From contig DGQP01000002.1 of the NCBI GenBank assembly GCA_002400415.1, forward strand, positions 310,001 through 374,000: a DNA stretch of 64,000 nucleotides, written 5' to 3'. Both the position numbers and the translations under genes were made by a program. This document shows, piece after piece, positions 53,268 to 62,600 of this stretch. Position 1 is the stretch's first letter. Every line of letters starts with the position of its first letter. The notes beneath the pieces were generated by a model. It did not search any database, had not been told where the DNA came from, and was given only the letters and a program-made list of their open reading frames with translations. The stretch comes from Chitinophagaceae bacterium UBA4411 (GTDB lineage: Bacteria; Bacteroidota; Bacteroidia; Chitinophagales; Chitinophagaceae).

Positions 53268-53974
53268 ATACTGATTACAAATACCCGGGAGAAGAATTAC
53301 AGCTTTTTGAAACAGCAACAAACTGGAAAAATTATTTTGCAGGGCATATTTCAGCATACCTTACAGGAAAAGTATTGGAAGCGGGGGCTGGCATCGGGGG
53401 AACCACCCTTTTACTAAACAAAGGTAAAGCTGAGAACTGGCTGCTATTAGAACCTGATGAAAAGATGTGCCAAATACTTCAACAGAAGATAAATGACAAG
53501 CTGCTCCCCTCCAATTGCAAGGTAATACAAGGAACACTGGATACATTAGGCAAGAACGAAAGGTTTGATTGTATAATCTATATAGATGTACTTGAACATA
53601 TTGAAGATGATGCAGCAGAAGTAATGAAAGCTGCTGGCCGCCTGGAACAAGACGGGTATCTTATCATCCTCTCCCCCGCCTTCCAATTTTTATTCAGTCC
53701 TTTTGACAAAGCAATTGGTCACTACCGTAGGTATAACCGCAAAACTGTATCTGCCATCCAGCCAGCTTCCTTAGCGCAGGTAAAAATTGCCTACCTTGAT
53801 TCAGTTGGTTTTTTTGCCTCTCTGCTGAATAAATTATTACTACAGCAGTCATACCCTGCAAAAAAGCAGGTTCAATTATGGGATCAGTGGATGATCCCTG
53901 TTTCCCGGTTCATGGATCGGATTTTCTTTTATTCCTTTGGAAAAAGTATTTTGGTTGTCTGGAAGAAACAGTAA
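53264..53974 (+). CDS. Class I SAM-dependent methyltransferase
   Basis: A 236-aa soluble methyltransferase of the Methyltransf_11/23 type. The SAM loop VLEAGAGIGG is at 37-46, and DVLEHIEDD is motif II/III near residue 112. The C-terminal SPAFQFLFSPFDKAIGHYRRY belongs to a subgroup often found beside GT2 enzymes. A sugar or a polyprenyl-linked intermediate is the likely acceptor, judging by position. It overlaps GT2 by 4 bases and is followed after one base by the YfhO-like gene. Confidence 0.82.
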   Translation: MNTDYKYPGEELQLFETATNWKNYFAGHISAYLTGKVLEAGAGIGGTTLLLNKGKAENWLLLEPDEKMCQILQQKINDKLLPSNCKVIQGTLDTLGKNERFDCIIYIDVLEHIEDDAAEVMKAAGRLEQDGYLIILSPAFQFLFSPFDKAIGHYRRYNRKTVSAIQPASLAQVKIAYLDSVGFFASLLNKLLLQQSYPAKKQVQLWDQWMIPVSRFMDRIFFYSFGKSILVVWKKQ

Positions 53975-53975
53975 T

Positions 53976-56108
53976 ATGCGAAAAATCAGCACTTTTTTTT
54001 TAGCCCGGAAGCAATACCTGCTTTTATTGCTGATCACTTTAATTGCATACTGGCCCCTGACCTTTCATATTTTCAGCCTGAAGAACGATGCGTTGGTTTA
54101 TTTTCTTCCCTATCGTTATCATATCAGCGAAGCTATTCAAAATGGTCATTTCCCCTGGTGGAACCCTTACCTGTATACCGGCCTCCCATTACACAGTGAT
54201 ATACAAAGCGGGGTATGGAACCCTGTTGTTATGTTTATTTCCCTCTTCACCCGGTATAACCTGGCAGTTCTGCAGTGGGAGTTGCTATTTTATTTATTTA
54301 TTGCCGCCACCGGGATGTATAAGCTGGTAAAAGAATTTGGTAATGGCAAGACTACGGCCCTCATTGCAGCTACTGCTTATCTGTGTTGCGGCTTTATGAC
54401 TGATAGTGGTTCTATCATTCCCTGGATCACCAGTGCAGCTTACCTGCCTTTTGTATTTCTCTATTTTTACCGCCTGTTAAATAATCCCGGGCTGAAGACT
54501 GCATTAAAACTCTCTCTTGCACTCAGCTTATTATTAACAGCAGGATATCCCAGTTTTTTCATTTATAGTTTCTATATCCTTCTTACCGGTTTTATTATCT
54601 GGCTCGCCCGCCATTATAAAGAAAGGGTAATAAAACCTGTTTTAGGATTTTCAGTAGTAACAGTCGTACTCTTCCTGCTTACCGTTAGCCCCGCTGTTTT
54701 ATCCTGGTGGGATTTTTTTAGCTATTATGCAAGAGGAAGCGGAGCCAGTCTCACCAGGATACAAACTAATGCATTTCCTCCTTTCAGCAGTCTTTCTTAT
54801 TTATTGCCATCTGCTGTCTCCAGGAATCACCCCCAGTTGCCAACCGATATGGTTGCAAGGAATGCATCTGCAGGAATATTCGTTCTCCTGTTCTTTCTCG
54901 TGGCCTTGGCTGACAGCCTGAAACCTGTTTATAAATTTATCAGTGGCATCATCCTCTTTACATTCCTCTTTAGCCTGGGTGATGCCACACCGTTCAGAGA
55001 GTGGTGCCATCGCTTCCTTCCATTTATGAACACATTCAGGCATCCGGCTTCGATGCGGGTATTCACAACCATCGGTATTATTTTGATGGCAGCCCCAGCT
55101 TTGAATATATTCCTGGCGGCAAAAAATTCTGCCAATAAAAAAATAAAAATAACCGGTGGGGCGATTGGCATCCTACTTTTGGGGATTCTGATTTTTTACC
55201 TGTTTCAAAGCAACCTGCTTCACCTCATTGGCCGGGAGAAAGGCAAAGCTCTCCTTGACAAACTCAGCTTTGCCGACATTGCAGTTATGCAAGGGATGCT
55301 TCAAATCGCATTTATCAGCATATTTCTTTTGGCCATTTCCATTTGGAAAAAAGGGAAGAAATATCTCCCTGCCCTGATGATTATTAACAGTATTATTTTT
55401 TGCTGGATGGCGCTGCCTTTTACCTTCATCTCGCAGGTCAAAACATCATCTGTCGATCATTATATAACTTCGTTCCCCGCTGGTTATCCCCTGCCGGATA
55501 TATCAAACCCTGTAATGGCATCAGACACAGATTCGTTAACTGCATCTCCTTTAGGACAGGAAAAATTTTATAGCAAAACAATCCAGATACAGGATCATAT
55601 TATCACACCTACTATCAACAGCAGGTATATCAATTTTCTTAAAGATACCCTGTTGAGAAGGGCATTAAATAACTATCCTTTTGCCTATTTTTCTGACAGT
55701 ACGGTTTTGTCAACAGCAGCACTTCCCGGCAGCGGAAGAATAGTATTGTTTGAACAGGTTGGCCGGGGAATAGAAATTAATGCGCATACGACCGGCACCA
55801 TCGCCCTTGTAAAGTTTGAGCCCAACAAGATTGAATTTGAGATTACTGCCGCCAACTATGGCTTGCTAAATCTTTTTCAGCAGTACCATCATGGCTGGAG
55901 AGCTTTTGAAGATAATACTGAGATACCTGTATTCTGCAGCAACCGGGCCTTTATCAGTGTGCCCGTTCCGGCCGGGACACATATTATTCAATTCAGGTTC
56001 GGGCCACATGATTTTATCCGGGTTGCTGCATATATTTCCCTGTTCACACTGCTGCTGATCTCTATATTCTTTACCTTACAGTTTCTTAAAAAGAGAATAT
56101 CCGAATGA
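53976..56108 (+). CDS. YfhO-like multi-pass membrane protein (probable GT-C glycosyltransferase)
   Basis: A 710-aa inner-membrane protein with about twelve helices in the first 530 residues and a C-terminal soluble beta domain (about 570-685). Asp38 in LKNDALVYFLPYR is in the first outer loop, where GT-C enzymes hold a catalytic acid. PWWNPYLYTGLPL and HPASMRVFTTIG are typical of the YfhO family. In Bacillus and Listeria, YfhO relatives use the lipid-linked sugar made by CsbB. I chose the ATG at 53976 (start MRKIST) over an upstream in-frame ATG inside the methyltransferase gene. Its end overlaps the next gene by ATGA. Confidence 0.75.
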   Translation: MRKISTFFLARKQYLLLLLITLIAYWPLTFHIFSLKNDALVYFLPYRYHISEAIQNGHFPWWNPYLYTGLPLHSDIQSGVWNPVVMFISLFTRYNLAVLQWELLFYLFIAATGMYKLVKEFGNGKTTALIAATAYLCCGFMTDSGSIIPWITSAAYLPFVFLYFYRLLNNPGLKTALKLSLALSLLLTAGYPSFFIYSFYILLTGFIIWLARHYKERVIKPVLGFSVVTVVLFLLTVSPAVLSWWDFFSYYARGSGASLTRIQTNAFPPFSSLSYLLPSAVSRNHPQLPTDMVARNASAGIFVLLFFLVALADSLKPVYKFISGIILFTFLFSLGDATPFREWCHRFLPFMNTFRHPASMRVFTTIGIILMAAPALNIFLAAKNSANKKIKITGGAIGILLLGILIFYLFQSNLLHLIGREKGKALLDKLSFADIAVMQGMLQIAFISIFLLAISIWKKGKKYLPALMIINSIIFCWMALPFTFISQVKTSSVDHYITSFPAGYPLPDISNPVMASDTDSLTASPLGQEKFYSKTIQIQDHIITPTINSRYINFLKDTLLRRALNNYPFAYFSDSTVLSTAALPGSGRIVLFEQVGRGIEINAHTTGTIALVKFEPNKIEFEITAANYGLLNLFQQYHHGWRAFEDNTEIPVFCSNRAFISVPVPAGTHIIQFRFGPHDFIRVAAYISLFTLLLISIFFTLQFLKKRISE

Positions 56109-57694
56109 TCCCGAAATCAAGAAACTGGTTATTTGCTTTGTTGCTGACCATTCCGATGCTGGTTTTCTTTTGGGGCTATCTTTTTAACCATACTAAAGAG
56201 CTGGAACCTACCGGGTTTATACAATACGACAATGTATCGTATGTGGCATACGCCAAACAGTATCTTGACAGTGACAGAAGCAGTTTTTTTTACAGTAATC
56301 CTTTTAATGATTCCGATAATCACCAGCCTGTATATTTTCAAACGCAAACCTTATTCTTTGCCGGTCTGATGAAAGCGGGCATACCACCTGGCTGGATATT
56401 GATACCCTTTACACTGATCTGCACACTTATTTGCTTCCGGTTGCTCATTTCCATATATGACCACTTGTTTCCCGGCAGTAAATACAGGGCTATCAGCATC
56501 TGGCTATTTGCCTGGGGAGGTGGTTTGTTAACACTGTCTGGTTTTTTTGCACAACTGATCTATGGTACATCAACGGTAAGTAGTATTTTCTTTCTTGACC
56601 CCGGATCGGGCTGGTGGGGACTCAGTTTTGGTCGTTCTTTGTTTTTTTCCTGCGAAGCCTATTACCATATGTTGTTTCTTGGAGTGATATATTGCCTCCT
56701 AAAACAAAAATGGGCCGGGACCCTTCTAATAGCAGCCATTCTTTCTGTCTCCCACCCGTTTACAGGCATTGAACTGTTAGCAATTACAAACGCCTGGTTA
56801 CTGGCAGAAAAAATAGTATTCAAAAATAAAAGTATACCGGCCTGGCTTGTGATTGGCGAATTACTGTTACTGTTCTTTCATATATATTACTACTTATTTT
56901 ATCTTAACCAATTTGATGATCACCGGTCTGTCAATGAACAATATGCCCTGAACTGGCGGCTCCGGTTCTTTAGTATTATTCCTGCTTATTGCATTACCGG
57001 CCTGTTAGCTTTATTGAGTGCATGTAAGATAAACAAGCCCGGAAATTTCTTTTCCCAAAGCCAAAATCGTTTATTTCTGCTGTGGTTTCTTACAGCATTT
57101 GCTCTTGCTAATCATGAAATGGTAATAAAGCCAATGCAGCCACTGCATTTTACCAGGGGGTATATATGGACGTCATTGTTCCTGTTGGGAATACCCGCTT
57201 TACATTATCTTCTTAACAAATTGGCTGTATCCGTTTTCCCCAAAATCACTCTTGGCATTTTTTTATTACTCTTCTTTTCTGATAACCTGGTTTGGATATA
57301 TGGCCAGAGCAGTTTCAAAGAAACATCAGCATCTACCTCTTACCTAAACAGTGAACAAAAAGAAATATTCGTACTGTTAAATAAGCTATGTACAAACCAG
57401 TCTTTACTTATCGGCACAGATGAAATAATCCCATACATGAGTACTGTTTATACAAGCGCCTACCCATGGCTTTCTCATCCGTTTACCACCCCGCATGTTG
57501 TCCCCAAAAAAGTAGCCCTTTCCCGTTTCATTGAATCAGGCGTAGCCGATTCATCCTGGAAAGGAAGGGATTTAATCTTTGTGATTGATAAAAAAGATAG
57601 TCTGGCGGTAAAAAGGGGAACAATGCTTTCATTCCCTGCCACCGTGATCGCAGAAACGGTTTCCTACAAAATACTTAAAGGGATTATACACTGA
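56105..57694 (+). CDS. Multi-pass membrane protein, GT-C-like
   Basis: A 529-aa protein I do not recognise by family. It has about ten hydrophobic segments. The first outer loop has FIQYDNVSYVAYAKQYL with Asp42, the place and context of the catalytic acid in GT-C glycosyltransferases. A short soluble tail (about 430-529) follows the last helix. It is translationally coupled to the YfhO-like gene (ATGA overlap) and ends 4 bases from hscA. It is either a second transferase adding another sugar, or a polymerase or flippase for the same product. That role is inferred from neighbours. Confidence 0.6.
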   Translation: MIPKSRNWLFALLLTIPMLVFFWGYLFNHTKELEPTGFIQYDNVSYVAYAKQYLDSDRSSFFYSNPFNDSDNHQPVYFQTQTLFFAGLMKAGIPPGWILIPFTLICTLICFRLLISIYDHLFPGSKYRAISIWLFAWGGGLLTLSGFFAQLIYGTSTVSSIFFLDPGSGWWGLSFGRSLFFSCEAYYHMLFLGVIYCLLKQKWAGTLLIAAILSVSHPFTGIELLAITNAWLLAEKIVFKNKSIPAWLVIGELLLLFFHIYYYLFYLNQFDDHRSVNEQYALNWRLRFFSIIPAYCITGLLALLSACKINKPGNFFSQSQNRLFLLWFLTAFALANHEMVIKPMQPLHFTRGYIWTSLFLLGIPALHYLLNKLAVSVFPKITLGIFLLLFFSDNLVWIYGQSSFKETSASTSYLNSEQKEIFVLLNKLCTNQSLLIGTDEIIPYMSTVYTSAYPWLSHPFTTPHVVPKKVALSRFIESGVADSSWKGRDLIFVIDKKDSLAVKRGTMLSFPATVIAETVSYKILKGIIH

Positions 57695-57698
57695 ATAC

Positions 57699-59561
57699 TT
57701 ATTCTGTTATGCTCCTGCCCTTCATCGCTGCTGATATTGCCTGATCCATCAGCCTTTCTGCATAAGGCCTTGAAATTTCGTTCAGCCTTTCAATAGCAGT
57801 CTGTATGGCATCTTTGCCGGTTAAAGATATTTTTTGTTCCAGATCCTTCATTGCTGCTTCTGTGATTTCAATTTCTTCCTGTTGTAAAAAGCTTTTATTC
57901 TTTTCAATAAATAATCTTGTTGTATCCAGTATCTGCTGAGCTTCCGTTTGCGCTTCCACCAACGCTCTTGTTTGTATGTCTTCTTTTGCATGCGTAATAG
58001 AATCCAGTAGCATTTTCTCTACTTCTTCATCCGTCAAACCATACTGGGGTTTCACTTCAATAGTTTGTTCCACCCCGCTACGCAGCTCTTTCGCCTTAAC
58101 CACCAGAATACCATCAGCATTTACTAAAAAAGATATCTCCACTTTCGGCAGACCCGCCGGCATTCCCGGGATACCAGTAAGATTAAATTCTGCTAATTTC
58201 CGGTTGTCTTTGACAAGGTCTCTTTCTCCCTGGTAAACTGATATTCTCATTCCAGCCTGGCCATCTTTTTGGGTCGTATATTGTCTCCCTGCCTTTGAAG
58301 GAATTTTAGAATTACGGGGGATCAATACATCCATCAGGCCGCCCATGGTTTCTATACCCAGTGAGAGTGGTGTAATATCGAGTAATAAAAAATCTTTGTT
58401 ATTACCAGCCAAAATATCGGCTTGTACAGCCGCTCCCAGGGCCACCACTTCATCCGGGTTTAATGAATCATGTAATTGCCTGCCGAAAAATGCGGCTACT
58501 GATTCTTTCACAAGTGGTACTCTTGTAGAACCCCCAACCATGACCACTTCATCTATATCGGCTATCTTCAGCTGTGCATCTTGCATGGCATTTTTACAAC
58601 ATTGAATCGTTCTGTCGACAAATGGTTTTGCCAATCTTTCAAATTCCCCCCTGGTTAGCACCAATTCTTCCCCGGCTATGCTGCTTTTAAATTCAGTGGT
58701 TGAAGAAAGATATTTTTTGGCCTCCTCAGCCAGTAAACGAAGTTCCTGAGCAATATTTTTATTAACATTTAATTCTTCATCCGTCAGGCCTAGCTTTGCA
58801 GACCAATATTGTGTAATAGCCCTGTCAAAATCGTCGCCACCGAGATAAGTATCCCCGTTGGTTGACAATACTTCAAATATTCCTCCGGTAATTCTCAGTA
58901 CCGAAATATCGAAAGTTCCGCCGCCCAGATCATATACCGCAATTGTTTTTGTTTCATCGTTTCTGAGCCCCAAACCATACGCAAGGCTTGCAGCTGTTGG
59001 TTCGTTTACAATCCTCAATACATCCAGGCCTGCCAAACGACCGGCATCTCTTGTAGCCTGCCGCTGTGCATCATTAAAATAAGCAGGCACAGTGATCACG
59101 GCCTTATTTACCGGTGTCTTCAAAATATGCTCCGCTCTCGCCTTTAGCTCTTTCAGAATATAAGATGATAATTCTATAGGTGAATAAAATCTGTCTCCTG
59201 CCTGTACTTTCACCAGGCTGTCACTATTATCATCAATTACTTTGTAAGTAAAAAAAGAAGAATAATCCCTGACATCATTATAGGATTTGCCCATCAGCCT
59301 CTTGACAGAGAAAATAGTATTATGAGGCTCGGTCACAAGATACTTCTTAGCCTCATCCCCGACAGAAACCCAACCGGCTTCCCCGAAATGAATGACTGAA
59401 GGAACCAGCGCATTACCATCATGTTCTTTCAGGACTACCGGCTTCCTGTTTTCCGGGTGGATGATTGCAACCAGGCTGTTGGTTGTCCCCAGGTCAATGC
59501 CCACGATCATTTCCTGCTGCTGCAAACTTCCGGTTGCTATATTAATTCCAATTTTTGCCAT
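57699..59561 (-). CDS. hscA: Hsp70-family chaperone HscA
   Basis: A 620-aa Hsp70. The ATPase loop GIDLGTTNS is at residues 21-29 after an extended N-terminus. SVKRLMGKSYNDV, VPAYFNDAQRQATRDAGRLAG and DLGGGTFDISVL follow, then the linker (LLLDITPLSLGIETMGG) and the substrate-binding domain. The extended N-terminus, the SVKRLMG context and length close to HscA's 616 aa point to HscA, the iron-sulfur assembly chaperone, rather than DnaK. No iscU, hscB or fdx is adjacent in the window. ATG at 59561 is chosen over in-frame starts 8 codons upstream. Confidence 0.83.
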   Translation of the reverse strand: MAKIGINIATGSLQQQEMIVGIDLGTTNSLVAIIHPENRKPVVLKEHDGNALVPSVIHFGEAGWVSVGDEAKKYLVTEPHNTIFSVKRLMGKSYNDVRDYSSFFTYKVIDDNSDSLVKVQAGDRFYSPIELSSYILKELKARAEHILKTPVNKAVITVPAYFNDAQRQATRDAGRLAGLDVLRIVNEPTAASLAYGLGLRNDETKTIAVYDLGGGTFDISVLRITGGIFEVLSTNGDTYLGGDDFDRAITQYWSAKLGLTDEELNVNKNIAQELRLLAEEAKKYLSSTTEFKSSIAGEELVLTRGEFERLAKPFVDRTIQCCKNAMQDAQLKIADIDEVVMVGGSTRVPLVKESVAAFFGRQLHDSLNPDEVVALGAAVQADILAGNNKDFLLLDITPLSLGIETMGGLMDVLIPRNSKIPSKAGRQYTTQKDGQAGMRISVYQGERDLVKDNRKLAEFNLTGIPGMPAGLPKVEISFLVNADGILVVKAKELRSGVEQTIEVKPQYGLTDEEVEKMLLDSITHAKEDIQTRALVEAQTEAQQILDTTRLFIEKNKSFLQQEEIEITEAAMKDLEQKISLTGKDAIQTAIERLNEISRPYAERLMDQAISAAMKGRSITE

Positions 59562-59620
59562 AATCATTTCTTGAACGAACTGCAAAATTAATAATTAGTA
59601 ACTGCTTAAATTTACGAATA

Positions 59621-59646
59621 AAGAAAAGGGCTGCACAAGGCAGCCC
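59621..59646 (-). terminator. Rho-independent terminator of the PorU-type gene
   Basis: GGGCTGC at 59628-59634 pairs with GCAGCCC at 59640-59646 around a 5-base loop. On the minus strand TTTTCTTT follows. It lies 25 bases after the gene's stop. Confidence 0.8.
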
Positions 59647-59670
59647 ATATTTTGAGTTAAATTATCTCCT

Positions 59671-62600
59671 TTAGCGCATCAGGTACATTTTTCCGTACCC
59701 TTTATTGAAGTATTTATCCGTGTTGTCACCCTCGGCTTTATATTTATCAAGGGATTTACCATTCAGGTTGGTAATAACGCGGTACAAATAAATACCATTC
59801 GCCAATTTTTGACCATATTCGTCTGTCCCATCCCATTTGAATTCGGTAATGTTACGGCCGATATGCAAAGGGCCTAACTCGTCTTTTGTAATTTCCCTTA
59901 CGATCTTTCCGGTAATCGTCATTACCTGAATCCGGATATTTTGCGGCACTTCACTGCCGGTGACCGTAAAGACAAAAGCCGTAGAAGTAGTAAAGGGGTT
60001 GGGGTAGTTAAGCATATTCGAAATCATCGGCTTATTGATCACCTGGAATGCCACCCTGTATTCAATATTTCCTGCTGTATTATCACTTCTGTCTTTCCCG
60101 GAAACAATCAGTTCGTAATCGCCATCTGTCAGGAAGTGAGGCTTAAAATTGATTGTTGCTGTATTATCCGTATTCGGCGCCTGTCCTGCCGGAGTAAACT
60201 GCAGGGTATCGCTGTTAAACTGGAATTGCCTTATACTTCCATCCGGGAACCTGACAGACACTTTCGCCAGGCTGTTATCATCGAGTATCATCCATTTCGC
60301 CTCATCTTTCAGCTTCACGACAATATCAGGTTTGGACGAAACAATATCCCGGTTAAGAATATGTACCCCGTCAAAGGTTACGTCCAGTAATGGATTAAGA
60401 CTATCGGGCCTTACATAAAAATTACGGAAAATAAAGTTATTAAAATGATGTTGCTCGGGCTGATCGTCATCCGGGTTTACTTCTACATACAGTACATTGT
60501 TACCCGGAAGGCTTTGTGTCTGGATAGTAGCTCCAATAAGCAATGTATCATTCGGGCTAACAGTAAGCAATGGTTTTCTCCTTGGTACAGGAATTATATT
60601 GGTAATATTATTCCTGTCAGTGATTACCATCTTTATTTTAACACTGTCAAAATCAGTATCGCTGATATTTTTGAATGCTACTTTATAATCGAAAGGCTCA
60701 CCAATATCCACGGTATCTTTAGTGGTAAAAAAGATATTTGGTGCCACTGCACCTTCCGGTACAGGATCATATGTCAATCGCCAGTATCTTAACTGGTAGG
60801 GAGTGTAATGTATAGAATCCACATTGCGCATCCGCAGGCGCAGGTAGGGATATTCTGCCGCATCAATTGCAGAAAGATCGTAATCCTGCTCGTTAAGTTG
60901 TAAGGCGTTTAACAGAGTGTTTTCAGTGCCGTTTGAACGGATACCCACTACATCAATTGAAGGAGCATCACCTTCCGTAGCATCAGGAGCTGCAGACCCT
61001 CTCCAGAATAGCTGTTTCCACGCTTTGGCACGGCCAAATACCGGGGAGTAAATATATCCCAGCGTATCGGGTGATGGACAATCCACTGATAAGGTCGGGT
61101 TATCATAAACTCCATCACCTACCATCCATTTAGGTGTAAATGAAGGATCATTTTTCCTGTACACAAGTCCGAATGGTCTGGCCCTATAAAAAGAATCAAT
61201 ACCCGCAAACCCTGCATTCCTCAAATAATGATATACAGATTGTCCGGTGCCATATATTGCTTCATCTGCTGCCCAATCAGCAGCATAAGCCACAGGGAAG
61301 GTGGGATAATCACCCGGGTTTAAAGTAAAATTCTTAACAACCACATAATACCCGTCAGGAATACTATCACGCATAAAGTTCATAATCTTCCTCCTGCTGG
61401 CAGTATCCGTGTATCTGAATTCGAAACTGTAAGGCCTGTTGTTAATATACTGAGGTGATGTACTACCATAAAGCCCCTTACCCAGTGAATTTGGGTTGGC
61501 AGGCTCGCCTGTATATGAATGAGGAACCAGCACCCGGTTTTCCCAAGGATGAAAAGTCACAGGATGTATCACATTAAACACCAATGATGAAAACCAATTA
61601 GTAAGTCTGACCAAAGGTTCACCATTAAAAGAAGTGGTCAACGATCCTTCCTGGGTAGAACCACTCGTATAATAAGTACCCATCCGCAGGAAGATATTAT
61701 TCATGGATTCATTGAACTTCCAAAGTCTTGAAGCTGTATCCAGTGACATCCGGGTCAGCTCGGATTTCGTATGCTGGTAAAAATGTGACTGGTTAAAACC
61801 GGCTTCGCTATTAGGCAGGTAGATAAATGACGCAGTGTTCCACATACGTTCCCCTATAGACGGCGTAGGGGATACTCTCCAGTAATAAACCGTACTGTCT
61901 GTAAAAGTAAGACCCGGTTCAAAAGAAATAAGACCACCTGCCGAGTTAACTGTACGGGTTACTTTAAGCGGGGAATTGAAAAATGTTGTGGTATCTATCT
62001 CCATTTTATACTCCTGTACAGCATTGAACGGGTTTGCAGTGGAAACGTGCAGTTTAATATCCTGCCGGCTTACTATAGCATAGTTATACGGCGATACCGG
62101 CCTTGCCTCATTCTCAAAAATGAAAAAATTCTTAGTGATACTATTATTTGTTTCATACAATTCATCAACAACATTATCTGCATCAATCGAAATGGTGATC
62201 TTATTGAGTCCTTTATCTCTGGTGGCAACAATCGGAATAGTATACGAAAGAGAATCCAGATAGCGAATACCCGGAATAGTATCTCTCCTTATTACCTCAA
62301 CAGTGTTATCAGGGTAAGTTCTTTTTGCCTCTACAACAATATTCCTGTTAATAGCTTTCCCTATATTCATCAGCTTTGCATCCACTTTAAAACTCGTCTC
62401 TGCAACGGAGATGAAGGAAGGGTTGATCTTCACAAGCTGATCTTCAATAACATAATCAGGTTTGGATGTTGAATTTAGCTTTATAGCTGGGTCGCCATGT
62501 AGCGTCGATTGTTCGCAATGAAAACGGGCATAATAATCGTTTTGCGTTGTCAGGTTATATACCTGGGTGATAGCCTCGATCATTGCTTCACCCATTGTTG

